This document shows positions 1 to 9,820 of a DNA stretch of 64,000 nt, in pieces. The translations under genes and the position numbers were made by a program. The notes beneath the pieces were generated by a model. It worked only from the letters and a program-made list of their open reading frames with translations. It did no database searches and was not told the DNA's origin. This DNA is from Mantamonas sphyraenae (taxonomy: Eukaryota > CRuMs > Mantamonadidae): positions 496,001-560,000 of the forward strand of contig JAPMXV010000049.1 in NCBI GenBank assembly GCA_026936335.1, in the 5' to 3' direction. Numbering within the stretch: the first letter of the stretch is position 1; every line of letters begins with the position of its first letter.

Positions 1-1031
1 TCCTTGATCCGCTTGCGTCCCTTTCCTTTGGACTTGCGTCGTGATGTAGGGAGTGATTGGGTGCGTTTGATGGCCGCCCCCCCAAGGGATCCGGCGGGAG
101 TGCCGCTTTCGTACCAAATCCGCCTTTTGGCCTTGTCCATGAGCCAGGAACCCTTGGAGTACACCTGCAACCAGTGGTCAAACAGGCCTGGCTTGCTTCC
201 GTGCAACAGAGACATCATCAGGGCCTCGTAGGGCACAGCAAAGCACAGCTCGAGGAAATCCGTGGTGTCAAAGCGAACCGTCTGAACAATGGCTTCGTTG
301 GCTTCGTCGTCCACACTATCGTCGTCTCTTTTGTAGCCTGTGGCATATCCATCAATAGTGCCCAGATTTTGTGCGTCCACCTTTGCCTCGAGAGCGTCAA
401 AGTGCGCCCTCATCTCTGAGATGTCGGGAACTTTGTCGTAGGCTTGCAGGACCTCGATGGTGGGAGTATATGGCGCAATACCTGCGCGATGGAGCACCTC
501 GGCACGGATGTAGTTGCCCACGCCGTTGAATAGGCTCTGGTCGAGCATCACCTCGCAGACGGGCTGCTGCAGAACTCTCCGCTCTTCCGTCTTGGCGTCG
601 AGCAGGTGTTGGACAAACTGTTCAAACTGGTGCACTGGGCACGGACTACGGTCTTCACTCCACGCGTCTGCATTGTCGACCTCCTCCCAGCGGCCAAATC
701 GACGTGTGTCGACGTGTGCGAGGATGGCACCGTCTTCGCGTTCCAGCTGCAGGTGGGCATGCTTGTGCACATCCTCCGGATCCTTGTAGAAGCGCCATGT
801 GCCACTCATACCCATTCCCATCAAAAGATGCTTGTTTGTTTCTCCCTTGGTCACAGGGAACATGGAGAGCATGAGCTGTTTGCCTCGACTCTTCGCGTCA
901 ACCACAAACGGTGTGGCCACCTCCACATCGGCACACTTGTGCACAGCGCTCTTGGAGATGCGCACAAACGGTTTGTCAGCAGCAGCGTTGATGATGCGTG
1001 CCATCCAGGCAAGTTCCCCGAGTTCAGGCAT
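1..1031 (-). CDS. NEIL1: NEIL1-like Fpg/Nei DNA glycosylase, 3' end cut by window edge
   Basis: Base-excision repair glycosylase/AP lyase expected to remove oxidised bases in the nucleus. I read an uninterrupted frame of 343 codons from the ATG at 1031 to the left edge; the stop lies outside. It starts MPELGE, keeping the Pro2 and Glu3 that form the active site once Met is removed, and a Lys at about residue 51 in SRGKQL matches the catalytic Lys of NEIL1 in the same context. Further family landmarks are GMGMSGTWRF, HAHLQL, DTRRFGRWE, CEVMLDQSLFNGVGNYIRAE (the Asn/Arg DNA-contact loop) and DFLELCFAVP. The alignment follows NEIL1 rather than bacterial Fpg. No zinc-finger cysteines are seen, as expected for the zincless-finger NEIL1. 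A polar, basic tail follows the domain. Its start is 71 bp from that of the divergent longin-like gene. Confidence 0.88.
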   Translation of the reverse strand, partial: MPELGELAWMARIINAAADKPFVRISKSAVHKCADVEVATPFVVDAKSRGKQLMLSMFPVTKGETNKHLLMGMGMSGTWRFYKDPEDVHKHAHLQLEREDGAILAHVDTRRFGRWEEVDNADAWSEDRSPCPVHQFEQFVQHLLDAKTEERRVLQQPVCEVMLDQSLFNGVGNYIRAEVLHRAGIAPYTPTIEVLQAYDKVPDISEMRAHFDALEAKVDAQNLGTIDGYATGYKRDDDSVDDEANEAIVQTVRFDTTDFLELCFAVPYEALMMSLLHGSKPGLFDHWLQVYSKGSWLMDKAKRRIWYESGTPAGSLGGAAIKRTQSLPTSRRKSKGKGRKRIK

Positions 1032-1102
1032 GGTTGTGTGGGTCGTGGGAAGGGAGTGTGGCTGCGCTGGCGCATGCAGGGCAAAATATCGAGGGGCTGA
1101 GA

Positions 1103-2272
1103 ATGACCATTCAACGTGTGACGGTGAGCGACACGGAAAGTGGCATTCCACTGTTTGACCGCTCGTACCGCGTGTCGAACAAGTCTGCAGAGGCGACGGC
1201 GACACTCGTCAAGGCGCTGCAGCAGTTTGCCAGCACCATCGATGACGGCTCCGTACGCATGGTCACCTTTGGTGGACCGTCGTTCGAAGCGCGTCGCCAT
1301 CACCAGAAGAATCTGGGTGGTCTGCTGCGCACCAGCAACAAACCGGGCCGCAGTCCTCACCGCCGCTCGGGTTCATTATTGACACAGTCCCAACTGCAAC
1401 AGTACACGGACAAGGACGGTCGTATGTCCATGGTCTGCACCACATCCTCCAGTCACACCGTCTCGGTGTTTTTCAATCCCAGCAAGGTGTGTTTTGTGTC
1501 CTGTGTGGGCGTCCTCGTTGCTTGGCTCCCTCTCGCTTGCTTTCGCATCGCACTCTCTCTCGTTCACCTTGCCCATGGACCATCCTTCCCTTCCCCCCCA
1601 AACTGCTTATTGTTGTCGCCATCGCCACCTCACCCTTGCACTCACCCCACCCAATTCGCCTGGCGTCCCCATGTGCGGGGCTTTTGGACACAGGTGGAGA
1701 GCGAGCAGATGCAAGAGTTCAGCGACGGGGTGCACGCTGCGTTTGCCAGCGAGTTTGCAGAGCTGCTGGAAGAGATGACGACGCGGTGTGCAGGCGTGAA
1801 CCCAGACAAACCTGCGCCTGTGGAGTTGCAGGAGTGGATTGACGAAACCACGCGCAGCTTCGACAAAGAACTGGGCTCGCAGATCAAATCGGCGGGCATC
1901 ACCCTGAGCAAGGATCCCAAGGCCAGCACGTCGCAGTCCGAGGTGGTGCCGCTCATGGAGGCCGAAGAGTCAGAGTCCATTTCACGTGCAGACTCCATCA
2001 GTTCGTCCACGTCCACAGAACAGCTGCTCAAGGGAAAGCTAACGCACACCTCGGCGGCGTCGAAATCCGCAAACGACGACGATGGTGGCCCGCTGGACAT
2101 GCTCGACATCCAAGTGGAGGTGGCCAGCGACTCGGTGGGCGTTGGTGTGGGCAACGGCAAAACCCAAGCGAAAGGAGGCAAACTGCAGCCTCTGCGGGAG
2201 CAGGACGACAAAGACGAGGAGGAGGACGAGGAGGAGGAAGAGGAGGAAGACGACGAAGAGGAATTAATTTGA
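1103..2272 (+). CDS. Longin-like domain protein with acidic C-terminal tail
   Basis: Two exons, 1103-1486 and 1694-2272, joined by a 207-nt GT-AG intron (the frame stays open through it), give about 320 residues. The N-terminal 130 residues begin MTIQRVTVSDTESGIPLFDR and look like a longin/roadblock-type alpha-beta fold: a first strand, a 'GIPLFDRS' hairpin, a long helix (LVKALQQFAS) and a second hairpin. Such domains occur in trafficking GTPase regulators and adaptors. The second exon has an amphipathic helix (SDGVHAAFASEFAELLEE), then a Ser-rich stretch, and ends in about 20 Asp/Glu. No specific family is recognised; longin is my fold-level guess. It is divergent from the NEIL1-like gene and convergent with the coiled-coil gene, whose corrected stop lies 88 bp downstream. 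Confidence 0.6.
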   Translation: MTIQRVTVSDTESGIPLFDRSYRVSNKSAEATATLVKALQQFASTIDDGSVRMVTFGGPSFEARRHHQKNLGGLLRTSNKPGRSPHRRSGSLLTQSQLQQYTDKDGRMSMVCTTSSSHTVSVFFNPSKVCFVSCVGVLVAWLPLACFRIALSLVHLAHGPSFPSPPNCLLLSPSPPHPCTHPTQFAWRPHVRGFWTQVESEQMQEFSDGVHAAFASEFAELLEEMTTRCAGVNPDKPAPVELQEWIDETTRSFDKELGSQIKSAGITLSKDPKASTSQSEVVPLMEAEESESISRADSISSSTSTEQLLKGKLTHTSAASKSANDDDGGPLDMLDIQVEVASDSVGVGVGNGKTQAKGGKLQPLREQDDKDEEEDEEEEEEEDDEEELI

Positions 2273-2359
2273 GTCCATTGGACATGGAAGCGGCAGATGA
2301 TGGTTTGTGGGTGTTTAGTAGTGTGCCTGGCTCGTTGCTGCTGCTTGGGGCAACGGGAA

Positions 2360-4035
2360 TCATCGACGAGGGAGTGGGCCAGTGGTGCGTTTGCCGCTCC
2401 CTGGAGTGCTTCGCGCGGACGACGACGACGCTGGCGACGAGCGTCGTGGTGAGCCCCGTGACGAGGAGACGATGTAGAGGCAGAGGAGGCACGAGTCTTG
2501 CCGCTGGGCTTCTTGTTTGGATTCTGCAGCATGCGTACGGTGGTGTTGAGATCGTCGATCTTCTTGAGCAGATCTGCCTCGCGTGCCTTTGCCTTGCGAC
2601 TCTGGGAGGCCTTGCTACCCGTCATGACTTGCACCTCGCGGTGGCGTTGTTCCACCACCAGCTGTAGGTCGCTCAGCCCCTGGTTCTTCTCCTTCAGTTC
2701 TGCGCGCAGCAGGTAGATCTGCTTCTTCAGAAAGTCAAACAGTTCCACTGGCACTGTTTCGCCCGAGTAGGTACGAGAGGAGGACGAAGACAGTGACGAC
2801 GTTGACTTTTGGTCATCGTCTCCCTGCTGCTCGCCGTTCAGGAAGCTTTCGAGCAACTCGGCGTGGTTGTCCGCACTGCCTGCCTCCTCGTAGGCTGCAG
2901 AACCCTTGCGTTGGATGCTCTTGCGATAAGGAGTGCGCATGGCTTTGGCAAGAAAGTCCAGACGGCCCTTGAGTTGGTTGATGTGTGTGTGCTGCGCCTT
3001 GAGGCTTCCCTCCAGCTTGAGTTTGTCCTCCTTCAGACGCTTGTTCTCGGCCAGCAGGAACCGGTGGTCCTGGATGTTTGTCAGTGTGTTGTTGACACTC
3101 ACCACCTGCGTGCTCTGGTTCATCTCCAAGCGCTCCTCCAGTGCCTTGATGAGCTTGTCCTTTGTGCGCAACTTCTCCTTGAGCTTGTTGAGGTAGCGCT
3201 GGTCTGGGGTCAGACTCGAGTTGCGGATGCCATTGAGAATGCTCATCTGTGAATCGGCGTCGCTTCCACTGCCGCTGCCACTGCTGCTTTGGTTGTTGGC
3301 TTCGTACGCGGCCGTGCGCAGCTCGTCCACAAGCTCGTCCAACTTGGCAATGCGTCCATTCAACATCTTGCGTTCTTGTTCCCATGCCGCCTGCGATGCT
3401 TCTTGGCTCACCAATTTGCTGTCCACGTCCACCAGCCTCTCCATCGTCCTGCGCGCCTTTTCCAACTCCACTTCCAGCGCCCGCTTCTCGCGCGCGCTCG
3501 CCTCGGCCGCCTTTTCTGCGTCGCGCACCTTGTTTTCCAGCTCCGTCACAAGCTCTTTCTCGTTGCTGTCCTCAATGGACTCCAGCAGTTGCATGTGTGC
3601 TTTGTGCAGCTTGCTATGCGCCAGCTTGGCCGCCCGCAGCTCGTCTCGCACCTCCTCCGTTCGGTTGCGCTCCGCTGCAATCTCATCCTCCAGGCCCAAC
3701 AGTCCCACCTCGCTTTCCAGCAACAACTGGTTGGCTTGTTGCAATTGCTTGGCCTGCGCCACCAGTGCGTCGTCCTTGGCCCGCAGCGCCGTTTGCATCG
3801 CTTTCACTTCGTCCTCCGTTTCCTCCAGCAGCTTCTCCGTGTCTGCCAGCGTTGCCCGAGTTTGTCGCAGCGCGGCGTATGTGGCCGCACGCGTGCTTTC
3901 TGCCTCTGACTCCCACTTGTATCCCTCTGTCTCCTCCACCAGGGCTTCCACGAGCTCCAATTCCTGAAACACCTGCTCCAGCTCGGCCTTTTTCATGGCC
4001 AGAAGCTGCTGCGGGCTCACATCGTCACTGCTCAT
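2360..4035 (-). CDS. Coiled-coil protein, unknown function, one apparent frameshift
   Basis: Starts MSSDDVSPQQ at 4035. Long heptad-rich coiled coils (about residues 10-240 and 270-360) are split by a Ser/Gly linker, followed by a Ser-rich linker and a last coiled coil (VPVELFDFLKKQIYLLRAEL). As read, the frame runs on antisense across the whole neighbouring gene into poly-Ser, which is implausible. Restoring one base in the CC at about 2465 (tctcctcg) moves into a frame with a typical Ser/Arg/Pro-rich tail (SRGSPRRSSPASSSSSARST) that stops at 2360, giving 558 residues and no overlap. An alternative is a 3' intron I did not find. Function unknown; a structural or adaptor role is only inferred from composition. 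The start is 150 bp from the end of the next minus-strand gene. Confidence 0.6.
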
Positions 4036-4185
4036 TGTTGGTTGTGTTGATGAACAGCAGAAAGGGGGAATGGGGGAGATGGGTGATGTGTGTGTCTGTG
4101 CGTGTGTGTTGGATGGGAAAAATTGGTTGTTTGTTGTGGCGTGCTGGTTCCTGCTGCTGCCATCCCACCATCCCACACACACTGT

Positions 4186-7100
4186 CTAACCGTGGATGCG
4201 TTTGCTCACCGTGGTGGGGTTGTTGATGTTGTGCGTGTGCAAGAGTCCGAGCACCTTCTTGAGCTGGTCACGGCTGACAACAGCGTCGGCTCCCTCAGTT
4301 GCGCTTGCAATAAAGTCGCGGAAACGAACACTCTCAAGGCTGTCGTTGCTGTCGGAGCTGGAACCCTTGGTGCTGTTTGTGGAGGCGCTGTTGTTCGGCG
4401 ACACTTTGCCGCTTGTGTCGCTTTCTCGCTGGATTTGTCGCCACGGCTGTCGTCGTCGTCGTTGGAGCGGTTGCCGTTCTTGAACGCCCGGCGCACCTCA
4501 TCCTCCATTTCTTCATCGTCTTCATCCTCCTCGCTGGAGCCTCGGTCGTTGCCGTTAAGGCCACGGTTGAAGTTGGCCAGTCGGGCACGGTTGAGTTCAC
4601 CACCCCGACCAGACTCTGGGCTGTTGCTGGATCCGCTGGAGTTGCTGGAGCGCGTGCTGCCCATGTTCTTGTACATGTGTAGTGTTTCGCTGCTTCCTGG
4701 CGTGTGCATGCCTGCACTGTCTCCCTCGAGCTCCATGCCCGAGTCGACGCTGGCGGCCTTGGATTTGAGCAGTGTTCCGTTGTGGTTGCCAACTGCGTGC
4801 ATGTGGGACTGCTCGTGCTGCTGACGCATCAGCTCCATGCTGATCATGGATGTGAGCGAGGGAAGGTTGCGAGACATCATCTGCAGTAGTGGTCGTTCCA
4901 GGCGCTGGTCCAGCTGACTGGGTTGTGTTTGCCCACATCTGCGGGTTGCCCGGCTGCCTGATTCCTGGCCTGTGCTTGGACCTCGGCCAGGCGGTTGTGG
5001 TCTTTGAGCAGATTGAGCAGAGCGCGTTGCTGCTCGGCCAGCTGGGCCACGTCCTCTGCAGAGATGCGCGGAAGAGCGTCGATGTTCATGGCATCCTTGT
5101 CGTTGCGCGGCATTTCTGAGCTCAGCTGCTGGTTCATGTGGCTGTCGGTGCCGTTGGCTGCGCGACCGGTCATGGGGCGTGTCGCAGAGCTGTGCGACGA
5201 CTGGGATGAGGAGGACACCGAGTCGGCCATGCTTTCCTCGGAGTGTGTGTTGGCCGCCTGCATCCCAGACTGGTGGGAGCGAGAGTGTGTGTTGGAGCTG
5301 TGGTTGCCGTTGTTGGTGCCGTTGTCGTGAGATGACGAGGCAGAAGAGGCCGAGGTGCGACGGTTCAGCTGTTGCGCCTGCGCCTGCGCCTGTGCCTGCG
5401 CCTGCTGCTGTTGCAGTTGTTGTTGTTGTTGCTCGTGCTGTACGATAAGTTTGGACAGATTGGCCATCATGACGTCGTTGTGGGAGGTGACGTCGACGAT
5501 GTCGGAGAGGTAGGGCCGGGTGACGAAAGGACTCATGAGTTGCTGAGAGGTTCCGGTCGCACTGCCATACCCCATGGCAGCTGCGGCCTGTGCAGCGGTC
5601 AACGAAGTGGGAAGCACGCTGACCGGGGTGTTGGACAAGCCAAGCAGGTTCTTGGCGCTATCATACATGGTTTGCTCGTCGTACGAGGACAGGCGCGTGG
5701 GCACAGAGGCGCTGGAGCCGACGGAGCTGCGTCTGAGGTGTTCCAGGGCAGCGTTGGGTTCCAAGCGTTGACGCTTGCCAGCAGGGGCCGATGCCCATGA
5801 CGACGAGGCCATGGCGTCGGTTGGAGAGTCTCGCGAGCGCTTGCTCTTGCTGTGGCGGCTCTTGTCAAACATACGTCGGGCGACGGCCGAGGGACGCATG
5901 TTGATCAGCGGTTCCTCGGTGGGTTGAGGGGTGCCATTCAGCGTGTACATGCCGTTGGCAGGAAACAAATCGTCCAGCGGCGTTTCGTGAAGGCGCAGGT
6001 GTAGGTACCACAGGTCCATGGGGTCAAAGGTGTACGTGTTGTACGTCTCCATGCCAAACTCGTGCAGGTCGTACAGGTAGTTTCGGAAGCCTGTGCGAGG
6101 GCGAGGTGAGTTTCAGAGATTTTCCGCGGACGAGTGATGGAAGCATTTCGTGCGTTTTACGTCGGTGCGTGGGTGGTCAACGAGGCCGTGTGAGCGATAA
6201 AGGATGAGTGGAACGTGGATGTGAGAGGTACGTGCACATCAGCTGCGTGCGATCAGGCGTTCTCAAGGCCCGAGTCGCAGGCAGTGGGGCTTGCTTGGTG
6301 ACAAGCCGAGCGAAAAAAAAAGCGGAAAAAATTTTGGGCAGAAAAATTGCGGTGGGCTCCCACAAGCCGACAAATGGTCCGACGCCATGGAGAGCATACA
6401 CGGACATCATGGATGGGTGTGCGGGGCATGCATGAGTGCAAACATCGATTCTGTAACGCTGGGCGAGCATGCACAAGGGCTGTGCGGGTATAGATCGACG
6501 CGCAGGAAGAAGGTTTTTGGGGGGTGCGTTCAGGAAGTAGCGTCCTGCGCTCGCAGGAAAAGGAAACTCGCCGGTTGACGCCTGTACAACGTACCATTGT
6601 AGGATCTGTTGAGGACCCAGTTGTCCTTACGCAGTCTGCGAAGGGCTTCGACGTTGTGGTCGCTGCCAGCGACCTCACGTGCACGTTCAGGCGACTCGTG
6701 GAGTTCGAGCTGGCGGACGTCAAGGTACACTCCGAGCCTGCCTGCCATGGAGCTGTTCTCTTCGCGCTTGGAGTTGATGATGATGAACGGAAAGGTGGTG
6801 GCAGTGCATAGTTGGACCCCATCCTTGCGCAGGGTCATCACAAGCTCAAATTTGAGCGGATTGCGTGTGGAGCCGCCCAGCGCCTTGCTCGTCGAGAACA
6901 GAGATGTTGACCACAGGAGCTTGTGGACGTCCTTTTTGGGATTGTTGGACTCCACTTCGTACTGTGTGCGCCGCAGCGGATGCGTTGTGTCAGTCGTGGG
7001 GGAGCGGAAACGGCGCTGCTGAAAAAAAAGTGAAAAAAAAGCTTCCACGGAAGCGTGGTGCCGAGGAGGCTTCAATGAGCTCGCTTACCACAATGTCATC

Positions 7101-7418
7101 ATCAGAAACGTCGTTGTACACGGGAGCGGAGCTTGTCTTGCGAAAGTAACGCAATTGGACGTAGAGAGACCCAATGTCTGAGACTTCGTCGCATGGAATT
7201 GCGTTCCCATTCTCACCGACGAGCTCAAAGAGAACGACGGAGCGTTGGTCCTGCAAAATGAAACCAACGGCCAGTTGGCGCCCAGAGTGTCAGTGGTCCT
7301 GTTTTCAAGCATCCTCAATGCTCACATGCAGTGTGCGCGGGCGCCCAGCGTTGTGCTTTCCGGCAGCCGTTCCAGAAGGATTTGGCTGCGGAGAGTTTCG
7401 TGCGGCAGAGAAAGCCAT
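4186..7418 (-). CDS. Putative transcription factor with Gln/Ser-rich tail, four exons, two apparent frameshifts
   Basis: Rebuilt exons: 7418-7326, 7250-7089, 7018-6595, 6090-4186 (introns of 75, 70 and 504 nt; phases agree). ATG at 7418 is preferred; another in-frame ATG lies at 7460. The first 270 residues look globular and beta-rich (VVLFELVGENGNAIP, LYVQLRYFRKT, LKFELVMTLRKDG, FPFIIINSKRE), weakly recalling STAT/CudA-like DNA-binding sandwiches; no SH2 domain is seen. Then come basic segments (KSRHSKSKRSRD, GKRQRL), a Gln/Ala tract and long Ser/Asn-rich stretches, as in protist transcription regulators. The frame breaks twice in the last exon, at CCC 4920-4922 and AAA 4422-4424 (coordinates of the complement); adding one base at each restores an open frame ending at 4186, about 861 residues. 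Family assignment is uncertain. Confidence 0.55.
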
Positions 7419-8005
7419 GAGGGGGCATGCAAAGAAGATGGCATGGTCACAAGGGATCATAGAGACGCTGTGCTGCTCCTCCGAGGTCGTTGGGCCCTAG
7501 TTCGAGCAGTGACAACGCGTGACGGTAGAACTTTCAAAAGTTTCGATTTTTTTCTCCCGCGAAATGTGCTTTTGGCCCTGTACACAGCATGATGCACAGG
7601 ATGGGGCAAACGAGCATGCACATGTGGCCCTATGCGCCATACAGCGAGTGGAGTGGCATGCAGGGGATGTATGCGCGGCGGACGCCGCGGTTGGGCAGTG
7701 GACACTTTGAAGAGAAGGAACGGCCCGAAGGAAACTCAAAAAGAAACTGAGCAGCGAACAGCAGCGAAGCAACATGGGCAAATGATGTTTACCTTGACAA
7801 AAACAGCATGGGGCGTGTACACAACTCGCAAATGCAAGTTGTTTCCTGAATCCATGCACGTTGAACTGTCCGGTTTTCGGGTGTGCGTTGGGGTTTGGTT
7901 GTTGGGGTGAGAGCGAGCGAGTCGTCGTCGGTCATTCACACTCAGCACGGGGTTGGTGGCAGCAGTCGCTGGTGGGCCATGGAATGCACCCCACGCGGAG
8001 AATGT
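7419..8005. other. Intergenic stretch, 587 bp
   Basis: Lies between the start of the transcription-factor-like gene (minus) and the stop of the ZDHHC4-like gene (minus). It should hold the former's promoter/5' UTR and the latter's 3' UTR. No ORF here has convincing coding character or splice-linked continuity. A T-rich run ends in the partial palindrome TCCCGCGAAA at 7555-7564, which resembles an E2F-type site; this is a pattern match only. Some 5' UTR exons could be hidden here. Confidence 0.5.
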
Positions 8006-9742
8006 TCACTTCCGTCTCCACTTGGGGAAGAACACGTCGCGCAGGTTGGCAACCATGCCTTTGTCGTAGCTGTTGACCACGGGCATGAAGCGAGCAGGAT
8101 CAATGCCCAGACCTTCTTCTTCAAGCAGGATGCGCACATCATCTGCAGCATAGCGCACGCGCACTTGCTCCTCGTTGCCTGAGGAGGAGGTGGCGGACGA
8201 GGCCGCTGTGGATCCGCTTCCAGCCGAGTTGGCTCCGTCCTGTGCCGAGCTGGTGTGTGTGCGCTGCACAGGCCTGCCAACGCTGACCTTGGCGCCGCTG
8301 GCAGTGGCCTGGGCCACGTCGACGGGCACGCCGACGGCAACGACAGGCTGTGCTTCCTTGGGTTTGCGTACGCCGGCGTCAAAGTCACGCTTGGTGCGCT
8401 TGAGAAAGGCGCGCACGCTGCTGTACTTGTATGTTTCGTTTGTGGTGGTGTTGGTGGCAGCTAGGTAGAGGTGGAAGCCGAGAAAGGCGACAATGACAAA
8501 GATGATGAGCACGCAGAAGATCTCAAACATAACCAGGTGTCCGTAGTACGCCATGAGCCAGCGGAAGGCAAACGAGTAGCCCACACTGATCTGCTGGCCG
8601 TCCTCGACGTAGTACATGTCAAACAGACGTTCCTTGGAGAGGATGCCGTTGATGAGGATGGCGGTCACGACAATGGCGTACAGGGTGAGCAACACGGTGG
8701 CAAACAGGAACAGAATGAAGTACCTGTGGTTGTTCTCACCCACGCAGGTGTTGAGCCAGCCGCAGTGGTGGTCAAACTTGGACACACAGCGCTTGCACAG
8801 GGAGCAGTGGTACGAGCGTGCAGGCCTGTCCAGCAGGCACGTCTCGCAGCTCTTTTCAAAGAAGATGCGCTTGTCGTAGGGATAGCGACGCTTGATTGCC
8901 TCGACGTTGTCCACCGTCACCGTGCCCGGGTCGGTTGTGCACGCCAGGTAGAAGCTGTACATGGTTGCTGCCACCGCCACAAACGCCGTGTATCTGTTGT
9001 GGGGCGAGATACATGCAAGCGCACAACAGCGTTGCAACACATGTCATGGGGGGAAGAATGTCCGTGCGACGTCGGTGTGAGTACACGTGTTCTGCCACCG
9101 CCAACGCGGTGTGCCGACATACAGCCCTTGGCGTTTCCACCCAAACCATCTCCTTCTGCACAGAACACAGTCATCATTGCCAGGGACGCCATGCCATTCG
9201 CTGCGAAGAGCTTCCCTGTGAAACCTACTTGTGGTATTCGCCAACGCCGTACTCGGGCGAGATGAACGGGTACGCGATCTTGATGTAGATGTACAACCCG
9301 CCCAAGATGATGGAACTGTAGAAGAGCTGCTCGCCACACACGACACCCCCTTTTGTCAGTCGTCGTCCCTGTCGTGGCAACAACAAAGCCACCTCCCGTT
9401 CCCTCTTTTTCTTTACCGCTCCTCCTCTTCGTCTCTCTCCTCCACCCCACGTCACGGGGAGCCTTTGGCGCTTCCCACGGCGCCCGCCTCCTGGTGACTT
9501 ACCTGCAGCAGCGGGTTGCGTGAGAAGCACAGCCAGCTCTCCAGTGCACGGATGCGCGCAAACATTGTCTCGCCGCACAGGCGACGCAGGCCTGCGTGGA
9601 TGCCTGTGGGAACGGTGGAGGTGATGAACGTGTGCACCTTGCCCACAAACCCGTCCCGGTGGTACGGCGACTCGCCGAAAAGCATCACATACACAAACGC
9701 CACAATGAACAGCACGTAGCACACAAGGAACCACAGCGTCAT
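8006..9742 (-). CDS. ZDHHC4: DHHC palmitoyltransferase, ZDHHC4-like
   Basis: Protein S-acyltransferase of endomembranes. Exons: 9742-9503, about 9326-9229 (acceptor at 9327 or 9330), 8993-8006; phases 0 and 2 agree. The first exon carries a signal-anchor TM ([20 protein letters not shown]), the second another TM ([20 protein letters not shown]), the third starts in a TM and continues into the Cys-rich domain [20 protein letters not shown] with the catalytic DHHC ([13 protein letters not shown]), then two more TMs. The signature [14 protein letters not shown] and the C-terminal [10 protein letters not shown] match ZDHHC4 rather than other DHHC enzymes. A Ser/Ala/Gly-rich insert of about 80 residues precedes the C-terminal motif. 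It starts 78 bp from the divergent Myb-like gene. Confidence 0.88.
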
Positions 9743-9820
9743 TGTCAGCGCTCCCCCTGTGTTGCGTTGGCGGCCCTTGCGCCCCTGCGCACCGCCGCCC
9801 ACTCCAACAATCCATCCGAC

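Noticed and set aside
1642-2359. Continuation of the coiled-coil frame antisense across the longin-like gene
   Set aside because: Translates to poly-Ser opposite the acidic tail and lacks coding character; a one-base correction gives a natural stop at 2360.
4420-4925. Programmed ribosomal frameshifting as the cause of the two breaks in the transcription-factor-like gene
   Set aside because: The sites (aacccagtc, gagaaagcg) fit no X-XXY-YYZ heptamer, differ from each other, and resemble the homopolymer losses elsewhere.
9001-9326. Plus-strand ORFs over the ZDHHC4-like introns
   Set aside because: No start context or homology; the minus-strand splice sites explain the region.
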